Shown: positions 16,595-25,344 of the stretch, piece after piece
How the letters are laid out: the number at the start of each line of letters is the position of its first letter
Position numbering within the stretch: the stretch's first letter is position 1
Source of the DNA: an uncultured Altererythrobacter sp.
GTDB lineage: Bacteria; Pseudomonadota; Alphaproteobacteria; Sphingomonadales; Sphingomonadaceae
Direction of reading: 5' to 3'
Assembly: GCA_913055875.1 (NCBI GenBank)
Contig: CAJXJY010000004.1
Span: 186,001 to 250,000 of the forward strand
DNA length: 64,000 nt
Translations under genes and position numbers: made by a program
The notes under the pieces: model-generated
What the model was told of the DNA's origin: nothing
The model's input: only the letters and a program-made list of their open reading frames with translations
Databases searched by the model: none

Positions 16595-16679
16595 GCCCCT
16601 GTGGCGGAATTGGTAGACGCGTTCGACTCAAAATCGAATTTCTACGGAAGTGCCGGTTCGAGTCCGGCCAGGGGCACCA
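16595..16679 (+). tRNA. tRNA-Leu(CAA)
   Basis: An 85-nt class II tRNA. The acceptor arm GCCCCTG pairs with CAGGGGC, and CCA is encoded. The anticodon loop CTCAAAA gives anticodon CAA. A long variable arm and the T arm GCCGG-TTCGAGT-CCGGC are present. Confidence 0.97.
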
Positions 16680-16680
16680 G

Positions 16681-16697
16681 TTTCGCCACAGGCGAAA
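16681..16697 (+). terminator. hairpin directly after tRNA-Leu
   Basis: TTTCGCC-ACA-GGCGAAA is a perfect 7-bp stem with a 3-nt loop starting 1 nt after the CCA. No T-run follows. It may stop transcription or guide 3'-end processing. Confidence 0.5.
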
Positions 16698-16712
16698 ATG
16701 GAGTCGTTGTTT

Positions 16713-16823
16713 GCGCTACTGCGCTACTGCGCTACCGCGCTACTTGAGCATGTGCCCCTCCGCGCTATCGCTTCGCTACTTGAGCATGTGCCCCTCCGCG
16801 CTATCGCTTCGCTACTTGAGCGC
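16713..16823 (+). repeat. 8-bp ladder and 36-bp tandem repeat after tRNA-Leu
   Basis: The block begins with four adjacent units close to GCGCTACT. Then come two perfect copies of a 36-bp unit (16740-16775, 16776-16811) and a partial third. Each unit contains CGCTATCGCTTCGCTACTTG, the hairpin element also found after 6S RNA and tRNA-Glu. The 215 bp between tRNA-Leu and the next gene hold nothing else that I can see. Confidence 0.8.
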
Positions 16824-16894
16824 TTGGCGCAGCATCGTGTAACCATTCCCCGCGCACTGCGGATAACAGGTAGGCGCAGAGGGGGGACCGACCG

Positions 16895-17503
16895 ATGACA
16901 TTCACCGTTCGCGGCGGCAGGATCGCCGTTTCGCTCGCGCTGGGACTGACCGTGATCAGCCAGTTGTTCTACGTGTTCGTGGTTTCGCAGGCGGCCGATG
17001 GCGGCGACGGGTTGCGGCGCATCGTCTGGACGCTCGAAATGGCGGACTACACGCTCGTCGCGGTCGTCTCGCTCGCGCTGCTGGCGCGCGACCGGGCGAT
17101 GCCGCTGGTGTGGGGCATGATCGCCATCGCAGGGATCATGAATATCGCCCAGGTCGGCATGGGGCTGGCGATGTTCCCGCCGGCGCGCGAGATCGCCGAG
17201 CAGACTCCGCAACTGTTCGGCTCGATCCTGGCGGGTGCGTTCTTCCTCTATTTCCACGGCAAGGCGCTGCTCGGCCTGGCTGCGATCCTGGTCGGCATGG
17301 CGGTGGTCGCGCGTTCCGGCGCGGCAGCGAAGGGGCTGGGCGGGCTCACCGTGCTGGCAGGCCTGGCCACCGCGGCGCTGAACTGCCTGGCGATGGCGGT
17401 GGGCATGGACTGGACATGGTATGCCGGCGCGAGCGGGACGCTCGCCACCGCCCTGCTGGCCGTTTCGCTGCTGCTCGTCCCGCGCCAGGACCCGGCCGGC
17501 TGA
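16895..17503 (+). CDS. polytopic membrane protein, unknown
   Basis: A 202-residue integral membrane protein with about six hydrophobic helices, such as VSLALGLTVISQLFYVFVV, YTLVAVVSLALLA and ALLGLAAILVGMAVVA. There is little soluble sequence and no recognisable motif. GGGGGGA precedes the ATG. It lies 64 bp upstream of an SLC13-type permease on the same strand. Confidence 0.7.
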   Translation: MTFTVRGGRIAVSLALGLTVISQLFYVFVVSQAADGGDGLRRIVWTLEMADYTLVAVVSLALLARDRAMPLVWGMIAIAGIMNIAQVGMGLAMFPPAREIAEQTPQLFGSILAGAFFLYFHGKALLGLAAILVGMAVVARSGAAAKGLGGLTVLAGLATAALNCLAMAVGMDWTWYAGASGTLATALLAVSLLLVPRQDPAG

Positions 17504-17567
17504 GACCGCCCGACGGACGAAAAGGCTTGTATTTCGCCGCCCGGTTTGGGATTTGCGCGGGTCTGCG

Positions 17568-19367
17568 ATGATCGCGCTGCCATCCTTCCATGCGCTTGCC
17601 GCGATGCTCGTCACCGTGGCGATGTTCGTCGCATTCGCGCGCGGGCGGATGTCGGTCGAGATCATATCGCTGCTGACGATCGCGGTGATCGCGGTCGGGC
17701 TGTATTTTTTCCCGCTGCCGGGCACTGCACCCACCGACGGGCTGGCGCTCGCCTTCTCCGGCTTCGGCCATTACGCGCTGATCACCATCTGCGCGCTGAT
17801 GATCCTCGGGCGCGGGCTGGTGGTGACCGGCGCGCTCGAACCCGCCGCGCGACTGCTCGAGCAATTGTTCAAGTTCAACCTGCAGCTCGGCCTGCTGGTC
17901 TCGCTGGTGATCGCCTTCGTGCTGTCGATGGGAGTCAACAACACGCCGGTGCTCGTGTTGCTGATGCCGATCTTCGTCGCGCTGGCAGCGCGCGGGGCGA
18001 TGTCCGCTTCGCGCACGCTGATCCCATTGAACGCCGCCTCGCTGCTCGGCGGCATGGCGACCACGATCGGCACTTCGACCAACATCCTGGTCGTGTCGAT
18101 CGCGGTCGATCTCGGCATGGAGCGCATGGGCGTGTTCGATTTCACCCCGATCGTGCTGATAGCCTCGCTGATCGCGCTTCCCTATCTGTGGCTGGTGATG
18201 CCGCGCATGCTGCGCGATCATCGGGTCGAGGACACCGCCGTGCGGCGCCGCTTCCACACCCGCCTGCGCGTGGGGCAGGACAGCATGCTGATGGGAGAGG
18301 AGATCGCGACGGTGATCCCGCGGCTGCCGGCCGATTTCGAATTCCACGATACGCCGCAGGGGCCGCTCCAGCCGCAGCAGCGCCTCAACGTTTCGGGCAC
18401 GCACGAGGCGCTCGAAGACGCCTTGCGCACGCTCAAGGGCGAAGTCGCACCGGTGTGGGTACTCGACCGCATCCGCCGCAAGTCGGACGAGCAGGGCGAG
18501 GATATCGCGGTGGTCGAGATGACCGTGACGGCGGATTCGCGGCTCATCAACCGCACGCTGCCGACCTCGGGCATCGCCGATCTCTACGGCGTTGCGGTGC
18601 TCGGCATCCACCGGCCCGAACGCCTGGTCGGGGCCAAGGACCAGTACAGCGCGGGCGGCGACCTGCGCATTTCCGAAGGCGACGTGCTGCTGGTGATGGG
18701 CCTGCCCGGCGACCTAGCGAAATTCGCCCGCGCCGACAGCCTCCTGACGCTCGAGGGCATGCGCGAGCTGCCGCGCCGCTCCAAGGCCGTGCTCGCCGCG
18801 GCGATCATGGGCGGGGCGGTCGCCACCGCGGCGATCGGACTGTTCCCGATCGCCATTTCTGCGCTGGCCGGAGCGATACTGATGTTCGTGACCGGCTGCG
18901 TGAAGTTCGACCGGGTCGGGCGGGCGCTGTCGGCGCAGGTCATCGTGCTGGTCGCGGCGAGCATCGCCATCGGGCGCATCATCGACGATAGCGGCGCGGC
19001 CGAATGGCTCGGCATCGTGCTGTCGAACCTGCTCTCGGTGCTGCCCCCCGCCGGGGTGTTGGCGGCAATCATGCTGTTCGTGACTGTGCTGACCAATTTC
19101 GCTTCGAACGCGACCGCGGCCACGGTCGGAACGCCGATCGCCTTCGCCATCGCGTCCAAGCTCGGCCTGCCGCCCGAGCCGCTGATCCTCGCGGTGCTGT
19201 TTGGCTGCAACCTGTGCTACGCCACGCCGATCGCCTATCAGACCAACATGCTGATCATGGCCGAGGGCCAATACGCCTTCAAGGACTACGTCCGTACCGG
19301 GGTGCCGCTGGTGCTGATCATGGTAACGAGCCTGTCGGTGCTGCTGGTGATGACCTACGGGCTGTGA
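17568..19367 (+). CDS. SLC13/CitM-type permease with two RCK_C (TrkA_C) domains
   Basis: A 599-residue inner-membrane transporter of the ion transporter superfamily (DASS/SLC13-like). N- and C-terminal membrane halves flank a soluble middle of about residues 215-400. That part contains two TrkA_C-type segments (VEMTVTADSRLINRTLPTSG and LRISEGDVLLVMGLPGDLAKF). The helix-hairpin motifs MGVNNTPVLVLLMPI and TNFASNATAATVGTPIAFA correspond to the repeated substrate-binding SNT-type loops. Likely substrates are dicarboxylates, sulfate or similar anions; the exact one is unknown. Confidence 0.88.
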   Translation: MIALPSFHALAAMLVTVAMFVAFARGRMSVEIISLLTIAVIAVGLYFFPLPGTAPTDGLALAFSGFGHYALITICALMILGRGLVVTGALEPAARLLEQLFKFNLQLGLLVSLVIAFVLSMGVNNTPVLVLLMPIFVALAARGAMSASRTLIPLNAASLLGGMATTIGTSTNILVVSIAVDLGMERMGVFDFTPIVLIASLIALPYLWLVMPRMLRDHRVEDTAVRRRFHTRLRVGQDSMLMGEEIATVIPRLPADFEFHDTPQGPLQPQQRLNVSGTHEALEDALRTLKGEVAPVWVLDRIRRKSDEQGEDIAVVEMTVTADSRLINRTLPTSGIADLYGVAVLGIHRPERLVGAKDQYSAGGDLRISEGDVLLVMGLPGDLAKFARADSLLTLEGMRELPRRSKAVLAAAIMGGAVATAAIGLFPIAISALAGAILMFVTGCVKFDRVGRALSAQVIVLVAASIAIGRIIDDSGAAEWLGIVLSNLLSVLPPAGVLAAIMLFVTVLTNFASNATAATVGTPIAFAIASKLGLPPEPLILAVLFGCNLCYATPIAYQTNMLIMAEGQYAFKDYVRTGVPLVLIMVTSLSVLLVMTYGL

Positions 19368-19524
19368 TGGGGGCTTTCCTACAGAGGGTGGAAAAGGCTA
19401 GCCTTGGTTCCGGTCGGCGCGAGTCCCGGAGTGTGGGGCGGGTGCGGCATCGAGACACCCGGCCGGTGTTGACCGCGAAAGTGCGGATGGTCACAAGCTC
19501 TGAAGTCAAAGGTTTGAAAAAGCG

Positions 19525-20874
19525 ATGAAAAACGGATTGCAGCACATGCGTCGAGTGTTAGGAGCAAGTGTCGCCATAGCGATAGCCTGCGCGGCTACAT
19601 CGGTGCGCGCCGACGAATTGCGCGACGATCTGATGGCCGACATGCCCGGGCTGATGGAGCTCTATCGCGACCTGCACGCGCATCCCGAACTGAGCTTCGA
19701 GGAAGTCGAGACCGCGAAGAAGCTGGCCACGCGGATGCGCGCGCTCGGCTTCGAAGTGACCGAGGGTGTGGGACGGACCGGCGTGGTCGCGGTGATGCAG
19801 AACGGCGAGGGGCCGACCGTCATGCTGCGCGCAGATATGGACGGTCTTCCGGTGGTCGAGGACACCGGGCTGCCGTTCGCCTCGAAGGAGGTCGCAACCC
19901 CGGCGAGCGGGGTCACCACCGGCGTCATGCACGCCTGCGGCCACGACACGCACATGACCGCCTGGATCGGCGCGGCGCAATTGCTCGCCGAGCGCAAGGA
20001 CCGGTGGTCGGGCACGCTGGTGATGATCGGCCAGCCCGCCGAGGAGCTGGGCGAGGGCGCGCTGGCGATGCTCGAGGACGGGCTCTACACCCGCTTTCCC
20101 GAGCCCGACTACGTGCTCGCCTTCCACGACGCGGCGCAGTTTCCGGCCGGGATGATCGGCTACACGCCCGGCTACGCGCTGGCCAATGTCGACAGCGTCG
20201 ACATCACCGTGCCGGGCATCGGCGGCCACGGCGCGTATCCGCACACGACCAAGGATCCGATCGTGCTCGCCAGCGCGATCGTGATGAAGCTGCAGACGCT
20301 GGTCAGCCGCGAAAGCAGCCCGCTCGATCCGGCGGTGATCACGGTCGGCAGCTTCCACGCCGGAGCCAAGCACAACATCATCTCGAACGAGGCCAAGCTG
20401 CAGCTGACCGTGCGCTCCTACAGCGACGCCTCGCGCAAGCTGCTGCTCGACGGGATCGCGCGGATCGCGCGCGGCGAGGCGATCGCGGCGGGCATGCCCG
20501 ACGACAAGCTGCCGACGGTGACTGTGGCCGAACCCTACACGCCGTCGACCTTCAACTCGCCCGATTTCACCGAGCAGGTGATGGCCGGCTACCGCACCCG
20601 CTTCGGCGAGGACCGGGTGATGCAGGTTCCATCGGTAATGGGCGGGGAGGATTTCGGCCAGTTCCTGCGCGCGCGGCCCGACGATGCGAAATCGCTGATC
20701 TTCTGGGTCGGCGGCGTGCCGCAGGACCAGTTCGATGCGGCCCAGCGCGGCGAAGCCGAACTGCCTTCGCTGCACAGCCCGTTCTGGGCGCCCGATGCCG
20801 AGAAGGTGATCGAGACCGCGGCCGAGGCGCTGGCGAGCACCACGCTCGACCTGATGCCGGCAGGCGGGGGCTAG
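19525..20874 (+). CDS. exported M20D amidohydrolase/peptidase
   Basis: A 449-residue zinc hydrolase of the IAA-amino acid hydrolase/HipO type. A signal peptide (VLGASVAIAIACAATSVRA) points to the periplasm, unusual for a family often found in the cytosol. Metal and catalytic motifs are intact: DLHAHPELSFEE, MLRADMDGLPV, HACGHDTHM, GQPAEELGEGA, and the dimerisation-domain PGIGGHGAYPHTT, then MGGEDFGQFL. It may cleave N-acyl amino acids or dipeptides. ATG at 19546 is an alternative start that keeps the signal peptide. Confidence 0.87.
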   Translation: MKNGLQHMRRVLGASVAIAIACAATSVRADELRDDLMADMPGLMELYRDLHAHPELSFEEVETAKKLATRMRALGFEVTEGVGRTGVVAVMQNGEGPTVMLRADMDGLPVVEDTGLPFASKEVATPASGVTTGVMHACGHDTHMTAWIGAAQLLAERKDRWSGTLVMIGQPAEELGEGALAMLEDGLYTRFPEPDYVLAFHDAAQFPAGMIGYTPGYALANVDSVDITVPGIGGHGAYPHTTKDPIVLASAIVMKLQTLVSRESSPLDPAVITVGSFHAGAKHNIISNEAKLQLTVRSYSDASRKLLLDGIARIARGEAIAAGMPDDKLPTVTVAEPYTPSTFNSPDFTEQVMAGYRTRFGEDRVMQVPSVMGGEDFGQFLRARPDDAKSLIFWVGGVPQDQFDAAQRGEAELPSLHSPFWAPDAEKVIETAAEALASTTLDLMPAGGG

Positions 20875-20896
20875 AGTCGTTTTCAGCTTCGCTGAC
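20871..20896 (+). repeat. TAGAG-hairpin short repeat, copy 2
   Basis: CTAGAGTCGTTTTCAGCTTC.. begins in the stop codon of the M20 gene and differs from the copy at 44654-44678 by a single inserted T. It contains a TCAGC-TTC-GCTGA hairpin. Confidence 0.6.
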
Positions 20897-20945
20897 GCGG
20901 CACCGGCCCGCTCCCCCACCCGGTTCAACTTTGCTGAAACAAAGT

Positions 20946-21470
20946 CTAGCAGTCGGCGCAGATATCCTCGCTGCCCGAGCGGGCGCGCGAGGCCTCGGTC
21001 GCGCGGTTGATCTGGGCGCGCCGCTGGGCTGCCGATACGCCGCCGGTACCGCCCGCGGCCTGCCGCAGCAATCGCCGCTGGTCCTCGGGCGACAGGCGCG
21101 CGAATTCTTCCGCGGTCAGGCCGAGCCGGGCGAGAATCTCGTCCGAAGGCGCCGCCATCCGCATTTCCTCGGGGACGTAGGAGCCGACTGCGGTTCCGCC
21201 GACACCGTCCATGCCCAGTTCGTAATTGTCCGGGCCCCAGCCCTTGGCGGCAGGAGTGGGCTGGTTCTCGCCGCTGCGCCGCACGAGCGTGGCCTCGCCA
21301 TAGGCCCGGGCATCAGCGCCGCGCGGCTCCTCACGGACGGCCGATTCCAGCTCCGCCGCGGCCTTGTCGTCGGCCATGAACGCGGCCGCCCCGGTGATCA
21401 GCAGCGTGACCACCGCGAAATGTCTGTACATCTGGGCGGTTACCGCCTGCCTGGATGCCTTGCGTACCAT
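20946..21470 (-). CDS. membrane-anchored hypothetical protein
   Basis: A 174-residue protein with one hydrophobic segment near the N-terminus (YRHFAVVTLLITGAAAFMA). A polar, probably periplasmic body follows, ending in a Cys-containing tail (SGSEDICADC). The repeat-like EEFARLSPEDQRRLLRQAAGG helix resembles nothing I can name. The upstream ATG at 21470 was used; the ATG at residue 14 would give a tighter signal anchor. Confidence 0.6.
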   Translation of the reverse strand: MVRKASRQAVTAQMYRHFAVVTLLITGAAAFMADDKAAAELESAVREEPRGADARAYGEATLVRRSGENQPTPAAKGWGPDNYELGMDGVGGTAVGSYVPEEMRMAAPSDEILARLGLTAEEFARLSPEDQRRLLRQAAGGTGGVSAAQRRAQINRATEASRARSGSEDICADC

Positions 21471-21533
21471 TGCGCGCCAGCCCTAGCTCGCAATGGTTAA
21501 CCGAGCGCGCGGCGGCATGGTTAGCAATGGGTT

Positions 21534-21566
21534 GACGGCCGCCGGAGGATCGCTCCGGCGGCCGTC
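21534..21566 (-). terminator. strong 14-bp hairpin downstream of the aceA operon
   Basis: GACGGCCGCCGGAG and its exact complement are separated by a 5-nt loop (GATCG on the plus strand). It lies 26 bp after the small gene that follows aceA and before the convergent side region. The stem is strong, but no T-run follows in the minus direction. Confidence 0.6.
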
Positions 21567-21591
21567 TCTCCTCCCCAGGAGAATGTGGTTG

Positions 21592-21768
21592 CTAGTCGCC
21601 GCTGGGCACGTAGGTGCCCAGCCGGTGGTGCAGCGCATTGATCTTCGCCAGCTCCTCGCGGTCTTCGGTCGCCTTGGCATGGCTTTCGAGCGCGCGGCGC
21701 AGCAGCTTGAAATCGGCGGTCGAGAACAGCGCGCGGGCGCGGCCGGGTTCCTTGGTTTCGGTGGTCAT
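21592..21768 (-). CDS. 58-residue small protein downstream of aceA
   Basis: ATG at 21768 opens MTTETKEPGRARALFSTADF and the frame closes with TAG at 21592. The protein is polar and mostly helical (FKLLRRALESHAKATEDREE, then LHHRLGTYVPSGD). It sits 48 bp after aceA on the same strand and before a strong hairpin, so it is probably the last gene of the operon. I recall similar small proteins beside aceA in related bacteria, but no function is known. Confidence 0.68.
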   Translation of the reverse strand: MTTETKEPGRARALFSTADFKLLRRALESHAKATEDREELAKINALHHRLGTYVPSGD

Positions 21769-21816
21769 CGGTGCTCTCCGTTACGCGGCTTCGAACTGGT
21801 TTCCAATGGCTGCCGT

Positions 21817-23415
21817 TCAGGCAGCCTCGAACTGATTCATGGTATTGTCCTTGCCGCCCGCCTTGAGAGCGGCTTCGCCGGCAAAGGCATCCTTGTGGTC
21901 GTCGCCGATGTCGGAGCCGGCCATGTTCTGGTGCTTGACGCAGGCGATGCCCTGGCGGATTTCCTCGCGCTGGACGTTGCGGACGTAGCCGAGCATCCCT
22001 TCCTCGCCGAAATAGCGCTTGGCGAGGTTGTCGGTGCTGAGCGCCGCGGTGTGGTAGGTCGGCAGCGTGATCAGGTGGTGGAAGATGCCCGCGCGCTTGG
22101 CCGCATCGGCCTGGAAGGTGCGGATCTTCTCATCGGCCTCGGCGGCGAGGTCGCTGTCGTCGTACTCGGCGCTCATCAGCTGTGCACGGTCGTACGCCGA
22201 CAGGTCGCGCCCTTCTTCTTCCCATGCGTCAAACACTTGCTGGCGGAAGTTGAGCGTCCAGTTGAAGCTGGGCGAGTTGTTGTAGACCAGCTTCGCATCG
22301 GGCACGACCTCGCGCACCCGGTCGACCATGCCGGCGATCTGCTCGACATGCGGCTTCTCGGTTTCGATCCACAGCAGGTCGGCACCGTTCTGGAGCGCGG
22401 TGATGCAGTCGAGCACGCAGCGATCCTCGCCTGTGCCGGGCCGGAACTGGTAGAGGTTCGAGGGCAGGCGCCGGGGTCGCAGCAGCCTGCCCTCGCGGCT
22501 GATCAGCACCTCTCCATTGCCGACAGCCGCAGGATCCACTTCCTCGCAGTCGAGGAAGGCGTTGTACTGGTCCCCGAGATCGCCCGGCTCCTTGCTGAAG
22601 GCGATCTGCTTGGTAAGGCCTGCGCCGAGGCTGTCGGTGCGCGCGACGATGATTCCGTCCTCGACCCCGAGCTCGAGGAAGGCGTAGCGGATCGCGCGGA
22701 TCTTCTGGAGAAAGTCCTCGTGCGGCACGGTGACCTTGCCGTCCTGGTGGCCGCATTGCTTCTCGTCCGAGACCTGGTTTTCGATCTGCAGCGCGCAGGC
22801 GCCCGCTTCGATCATCTTCTTCGCCAGAAGGTAGGTCGCCTCGGCATTGCCGAACCCGGCGTCGATATCGGCGATGATCGGCACGACATGTGTTTCGTGA
22901 TGGTCGATCGCATGCTGGATGCGCTGTGCTTCGACTTCGTCGCCGGCTTCGCGTGCGGAGTCGAGTTCGCGGAACATCCCGCCCAGTTCGCGCGCATCGG
23001 CCTGCTTGAGGAAGGTGTAGAGCTCGCCGATCAATGCCGGCACGGAGGTCTTCTCGTGCATCGACTGGTCGGGGAGGGGGCCGAATTCGCTCCGCAGCGC
23101 GGCGACCATCCAGCCCGACAGGTAGAGGTAGCGCCGCTTGGTGCTACCGAAATGCTTCTTGATCGAAATCATCTTCTGCTGCGCGATGAAGCCGTGCCAG
23201 CAGCCGAGCGACTGGGTGTAGGCGGCGGGATCGGCGTCGTAGGCAGCCATGTCGTCGCGCATGATCTTCGCCGTATGCCGTGCGATGTCGAGTCCGGTCG
23301 GGAAGCGGTTCTGGATCCGCATCCGCGCGGCGCTTTCGGCGTCGATCGCATCCCACGGCGCGCCCTGCGCGGCGATGGTCTGGCGGAAGTCGTTGATCTC
23401 GGCTTGGTAGGTCAC
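21817..23415 (-). CDS. aceA: isocitrate lyase (long, Pseudomonas-type)
   Basis: The first glyoxylate-shunt enzyme, cleaving isocitrate to succinate and glyoxylate during growth on acetate or fatty acids. It has 532 residues, longer than the 430-residue E. coli type. The catalytic loop reads DEKQCGHQDGK in place of KKCGH, as in the long bacterial group. IIADIDAGFGNAEATYLLAK carries the Mg2+ aspartates, and NNSPSFNWT is conserved. It is divergent from a ScfR/RamB-type regulator across an A+T-rich palindromic region. No malate synthase gene is in the window. Confidence 0.95.
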   Translation of the reverse strand: MTYQAEINDFRQTIAAQGAPWDAIDAESAARMRIQNRFPTGLDIARHTAKIMRDDMAAYDADPAAYTQSLGCWHGFIAQQKMISIKKHFGSTKRRYLYLSGWMVAALRSEFGPLPDQSMHEKTSVPALIGELYTFLKQADARELGGMFRELDSAREAGDEVEAQRIQHAIDHHETHVVPIIADIDAGFGNAEATYLLAKKMIEAGACALQIENQVSDEKQCGHQDGKVTVPHEDFLQKIRAIRYAFLELGVEDGIIVARTDSLGAGLTKQIAFSKEPGDLGDQYNAFLDCEEVDPAAVGNGEVLISREGRLLRPRRLPSNLYQFRPGTGEDRCVLDCITALQNGADLLWIETEKPHVEQIAGMVDRVREVVPDAKLVYNNSPSFNWTLNFRQQVFDAWEEEGRDLSAYDRAQLMSAEYDDSDLAAEADEKIRTFQADAAKRAGIFHHLITLPTYHTAALSTDNLAKRYFGEEGMLGYVRNVQREEIRQGIACVKHQNMAGSDIGDDHKDAFAGEAALKAGGKDNTMNQFEAA

Positions 23416-23487
23416 TGTACGAATCTCCTGCGGAGCGATGGCTCTGTCTCGGCAGTATTTGCCGCGCGGGGACTCGGAACGACAGAA

Positions 23488-23502
23488 AAAGTTACAAACT
23501 TT
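23488..23502. promoter_or_regulatory. palindrome in the aceA/regulator intergenic region, site 1
   Basis: AAAGTT-ACA-AACTTT is a perfect 6-3-6 inverted repeat about 73 bp upstream of the aceA start. Its TTACAAAC word recurs inverted as GTTTGTAA at 23534-23541. The surrounding 100 bp are clearly more A+T-rich than average. It is a candidate operator for the adjacent ScfR/RamB-type protein. Confidence 0.5.
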
Positions 23503-23544
23503 CTTGTCTTGGAGAGCAGATTATCGCACTTGCGTTTGTAAGAA

Positions 23545-23560
23545 TGTAAAGATATTTACA
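23545..23560. promoter_or_regulatory. palindrome in the aceA/regulator intergenic region, site 2
   Basis: TGTAAAGATATTTACA is a perfect 6-4-6 inverted repeat ending 4 bp before the regulator's ATG. Binding here would block the regulator's own translation start region, consistent with autorepression. Confidence 0.55.
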
Positions 23561-23564
23561 GGAA

Positions 23565-24947
23565 ATGTCCGAAGGCGCTCTCTTTGCCGGTCCGGCCTTG
23601 CGGCGACTCCGCAAACGGGAAGGCCTGACCCAGGCCGCGATGGCCGGACGGCTCGATATTTCGCCGAGCTATCTCAACCTGATCGAGCGCAACCGGCGTC
23701 CGCTGACGGCGCGTGTGATCGTGCAGGTGGTCGAGCAATTCGACTTCGATCCGCGCTCGCTGCGCGAGGACGAGGCGATCGGCGGGGTCGACGGCCTTGC
23801 CCGCCGGCTGGCCGACGAACGCTTCGCCGAACTTGGCATCGGCAGGGAGGAAGCGGCAGAATTCCTCGCCGCGGCGCCCAATGCTGCGGCCGCCTTTGCA
23901 CGACTGTTCGACAATGCCGGCGAGGTGCGCGGCGCTGCCGACGATCCGCTCAAGGCCTCGCGCCGCGAGATCGAGCGCTGGCGCAACCATTTCGCCGATC
24001 TCGACACCGCGGCGGAGGAACTGGCCGACGAAATGCGGCTCTCGCGCGCCGATGCCGGGCAGGCGATGGCCGAGCGGCTGCGCGAGCGCCACCAGCTGGC
24101 GATCCGCATTCTTCCGCGCGAGGTCATGGGCGAAGCGGTCCGACGTCTCGACCTGCACGCGCGCCAGCTGCAATTGTCCGAAATGCTCGATCCGGCCTCG
24201 CGTACGTTCAACGTCGCGATCCAGCTCGCGCAGCTCGAACAGGGCGAAGCGATCGCCAACACGGCGGCGGGCGGGCAATTCGCCGACGAGGCGGCGCGCA
24301 AGCTGTTCGAACGTCACCTGACGGCCTATTGCGCTGCGGCGCTGATCATGCCCTATGGACGCTTTCTGCGGGCATGCGAGGCAACGGGCTACGACCTGCC
24401 GGTGCTGATGCGCCGTTTCGGCGCGAGCTTCGAACAGCTTGGCCACCGGCTTACCACTCTGCAGCGGGTCGGGCAGCGCGGCCTGCCGTTCTTCATGGCG
24501 CGGATCGACCGTGCGGGGCAGTTCTCCAAGCGTTTCGCGGGGGCCAGCGGCACGACGCTGCTCGAAAGCGAGGCGAGTTGCCCGCTGTGGGCAGCGCACC
24601 GCGCTTTCGAACTCCCGGGCGCAATTCAGGTCCAGCCGGTAGCGGTCGACGGCCTCGACAGCGGGCGCGATCACTGGCTGACGCTGGCCCGCACGGTCGA
24701 GGGCACCGGCGCGACCGGCGAGGCGCGCTTCTGCGTCGTTCTGGGGATCGAGGCGCAGATGGCCGAACAACTGGCGCAGGCACGCGGCATGTCGCTGCGG
24801 CGTGAGGATGCGCAACCGATCGGTCTCGGCTGTGCCCGCTGCCATCGCCGTAACTGCCGCCAGCGTTCGCTGCCCCCCGCCGGCGCGGCGCTGCATTTCG
24901 ACCGCACGGCGCGCGGGATGACCCCGTTCGAATTCGGGAGGGAGTAA
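23565..24947 (+). CDS. short-chain fatty-acyl/acetate regulator, ScfR/RamB family (XRE + DUF2083)
   Basis: A 460-residue regulator. The N-terminal helix-turn-helix (LRRLRKREGLTQAAMAGRLD, then YLNLIERNRRPLT) is of the XRE type. The middle resembles the IrrE-like region of RamB/PrpC-type regulators. The C-terminal DUF2083 part carries IGLGCARCHRRNCRQRSLPP with three cysteines, a family hallmark. RamB-type proteins control acetate and propionate genes, and this one faces aceA head to head. Its start ATG follows AGGAA at 23560-23564. Confidence 0.9.
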   Translation: MSEGALFAGPALRRLRKREGLTQAAMAGRLDISPSYLNLIERNRRPLTARVIVQVVEQFDFDPRSLREDEAIGGVDGLARRLADERFAELGIGREEAAEFLAAAPNAAAAFARLFDNAGEVRGAADDPLKASRREIERWRNHFADLDTAAEELADEMRLSRADAGQAMAERLRERHQLAIRILPREVMGEAVRRLDLHARQLQLSEMLDPASRTFNVAIQLAQLEQGEAIANTAAGGQFADEAARKLFERHLTAYCAAALIMPYGRFLRACEATGYDLPVLMRRFGASFEQLGHRLTTLQRVGQRGLPFFMARIDRAGQFSKRFAGASGTTLLESEASCPLWAAHRAFELPGAIQVQPVAVDGLDSGRDHWLTLARTVEGTGATGEARFCVVLGIEAQMAEQLAQARGMSLRREDAQPIGLGCARCHRRNCRQRSLPPAGAALHFDRTARGMTPFEFGRE

Positions 24948-25006
24948 GCGAGCCGGAACCGCGCCACAATTCCGGCGTTTGCAGACGCATTGCAGGGAGA
25001 TTCTCC

Positions 25007-25294
25007 ATGACCGAAGAACGTGTAACCGAAACGACCGATGCCGAAGGCAACACGCATACCCGCACGACCGTGATCACCGACGAACCGCGCCGCGGCGGCG
25101 GCGGAACCTGGGTGGTCCTGCTGCTGATCCTTGCCGCGGTGGTGATCGGCGTCATCGTCTTCACGCAGATGAGCGGGGCGGAAGTGGCCAAGGATACCGC
25201 CATCGCCGATGCCGCCAACGAGGTCGGCGATGCCGCGCAGCAGGCCGGCGATGCGGTGCAGGACGTGGCCGACGAAGTCACCGACGGCGAATAA
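25007..25294 (+). CDS. single-pass membrane hypothetical protein
   Basis: A 95-residue protein with a Thr-rich N-terminal tail (TETTDAEGNTHTRTTV), one central membrane helix (TWVVLLLILAAVVIGVIVF) and a C-terminal amphipathic Ala/Asp helix with repeats of ADAANEVGDAAQQAGDAVQD. The C-terminal part resembles stress-type or YtxH-like amphipathic tails. GGGAGA precedes the ATG. Unknown function. Confidence 0.7.
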   Translation: MTEERVTETTDAEGNTHTRTTVITDEPRRGGGGTWVVLLLILAAVVIGVIVFTQMSGAEVAKDTAIADAANEVGDAAQQAGDAVQDVADEVTDGE

Positions 25295-25344
25295 CCGGCT
25301 CTTAACCTTCGCAAGCGCCGAATTCCGGCACTTTCGCACTTACT

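Noticed and set aside
16740-16823. Possible CRISPR array after tRNA-Leu
   Set aside because: The 36-bp copies are directly adjacent, without unique spacers, and no cas genes are present.
16650-16898. 82-residue frame across the tRNA-Leu 3' flank
   Set aside because: It is made of the tandem repeat, includes the tRNA end and has no ribosome site.
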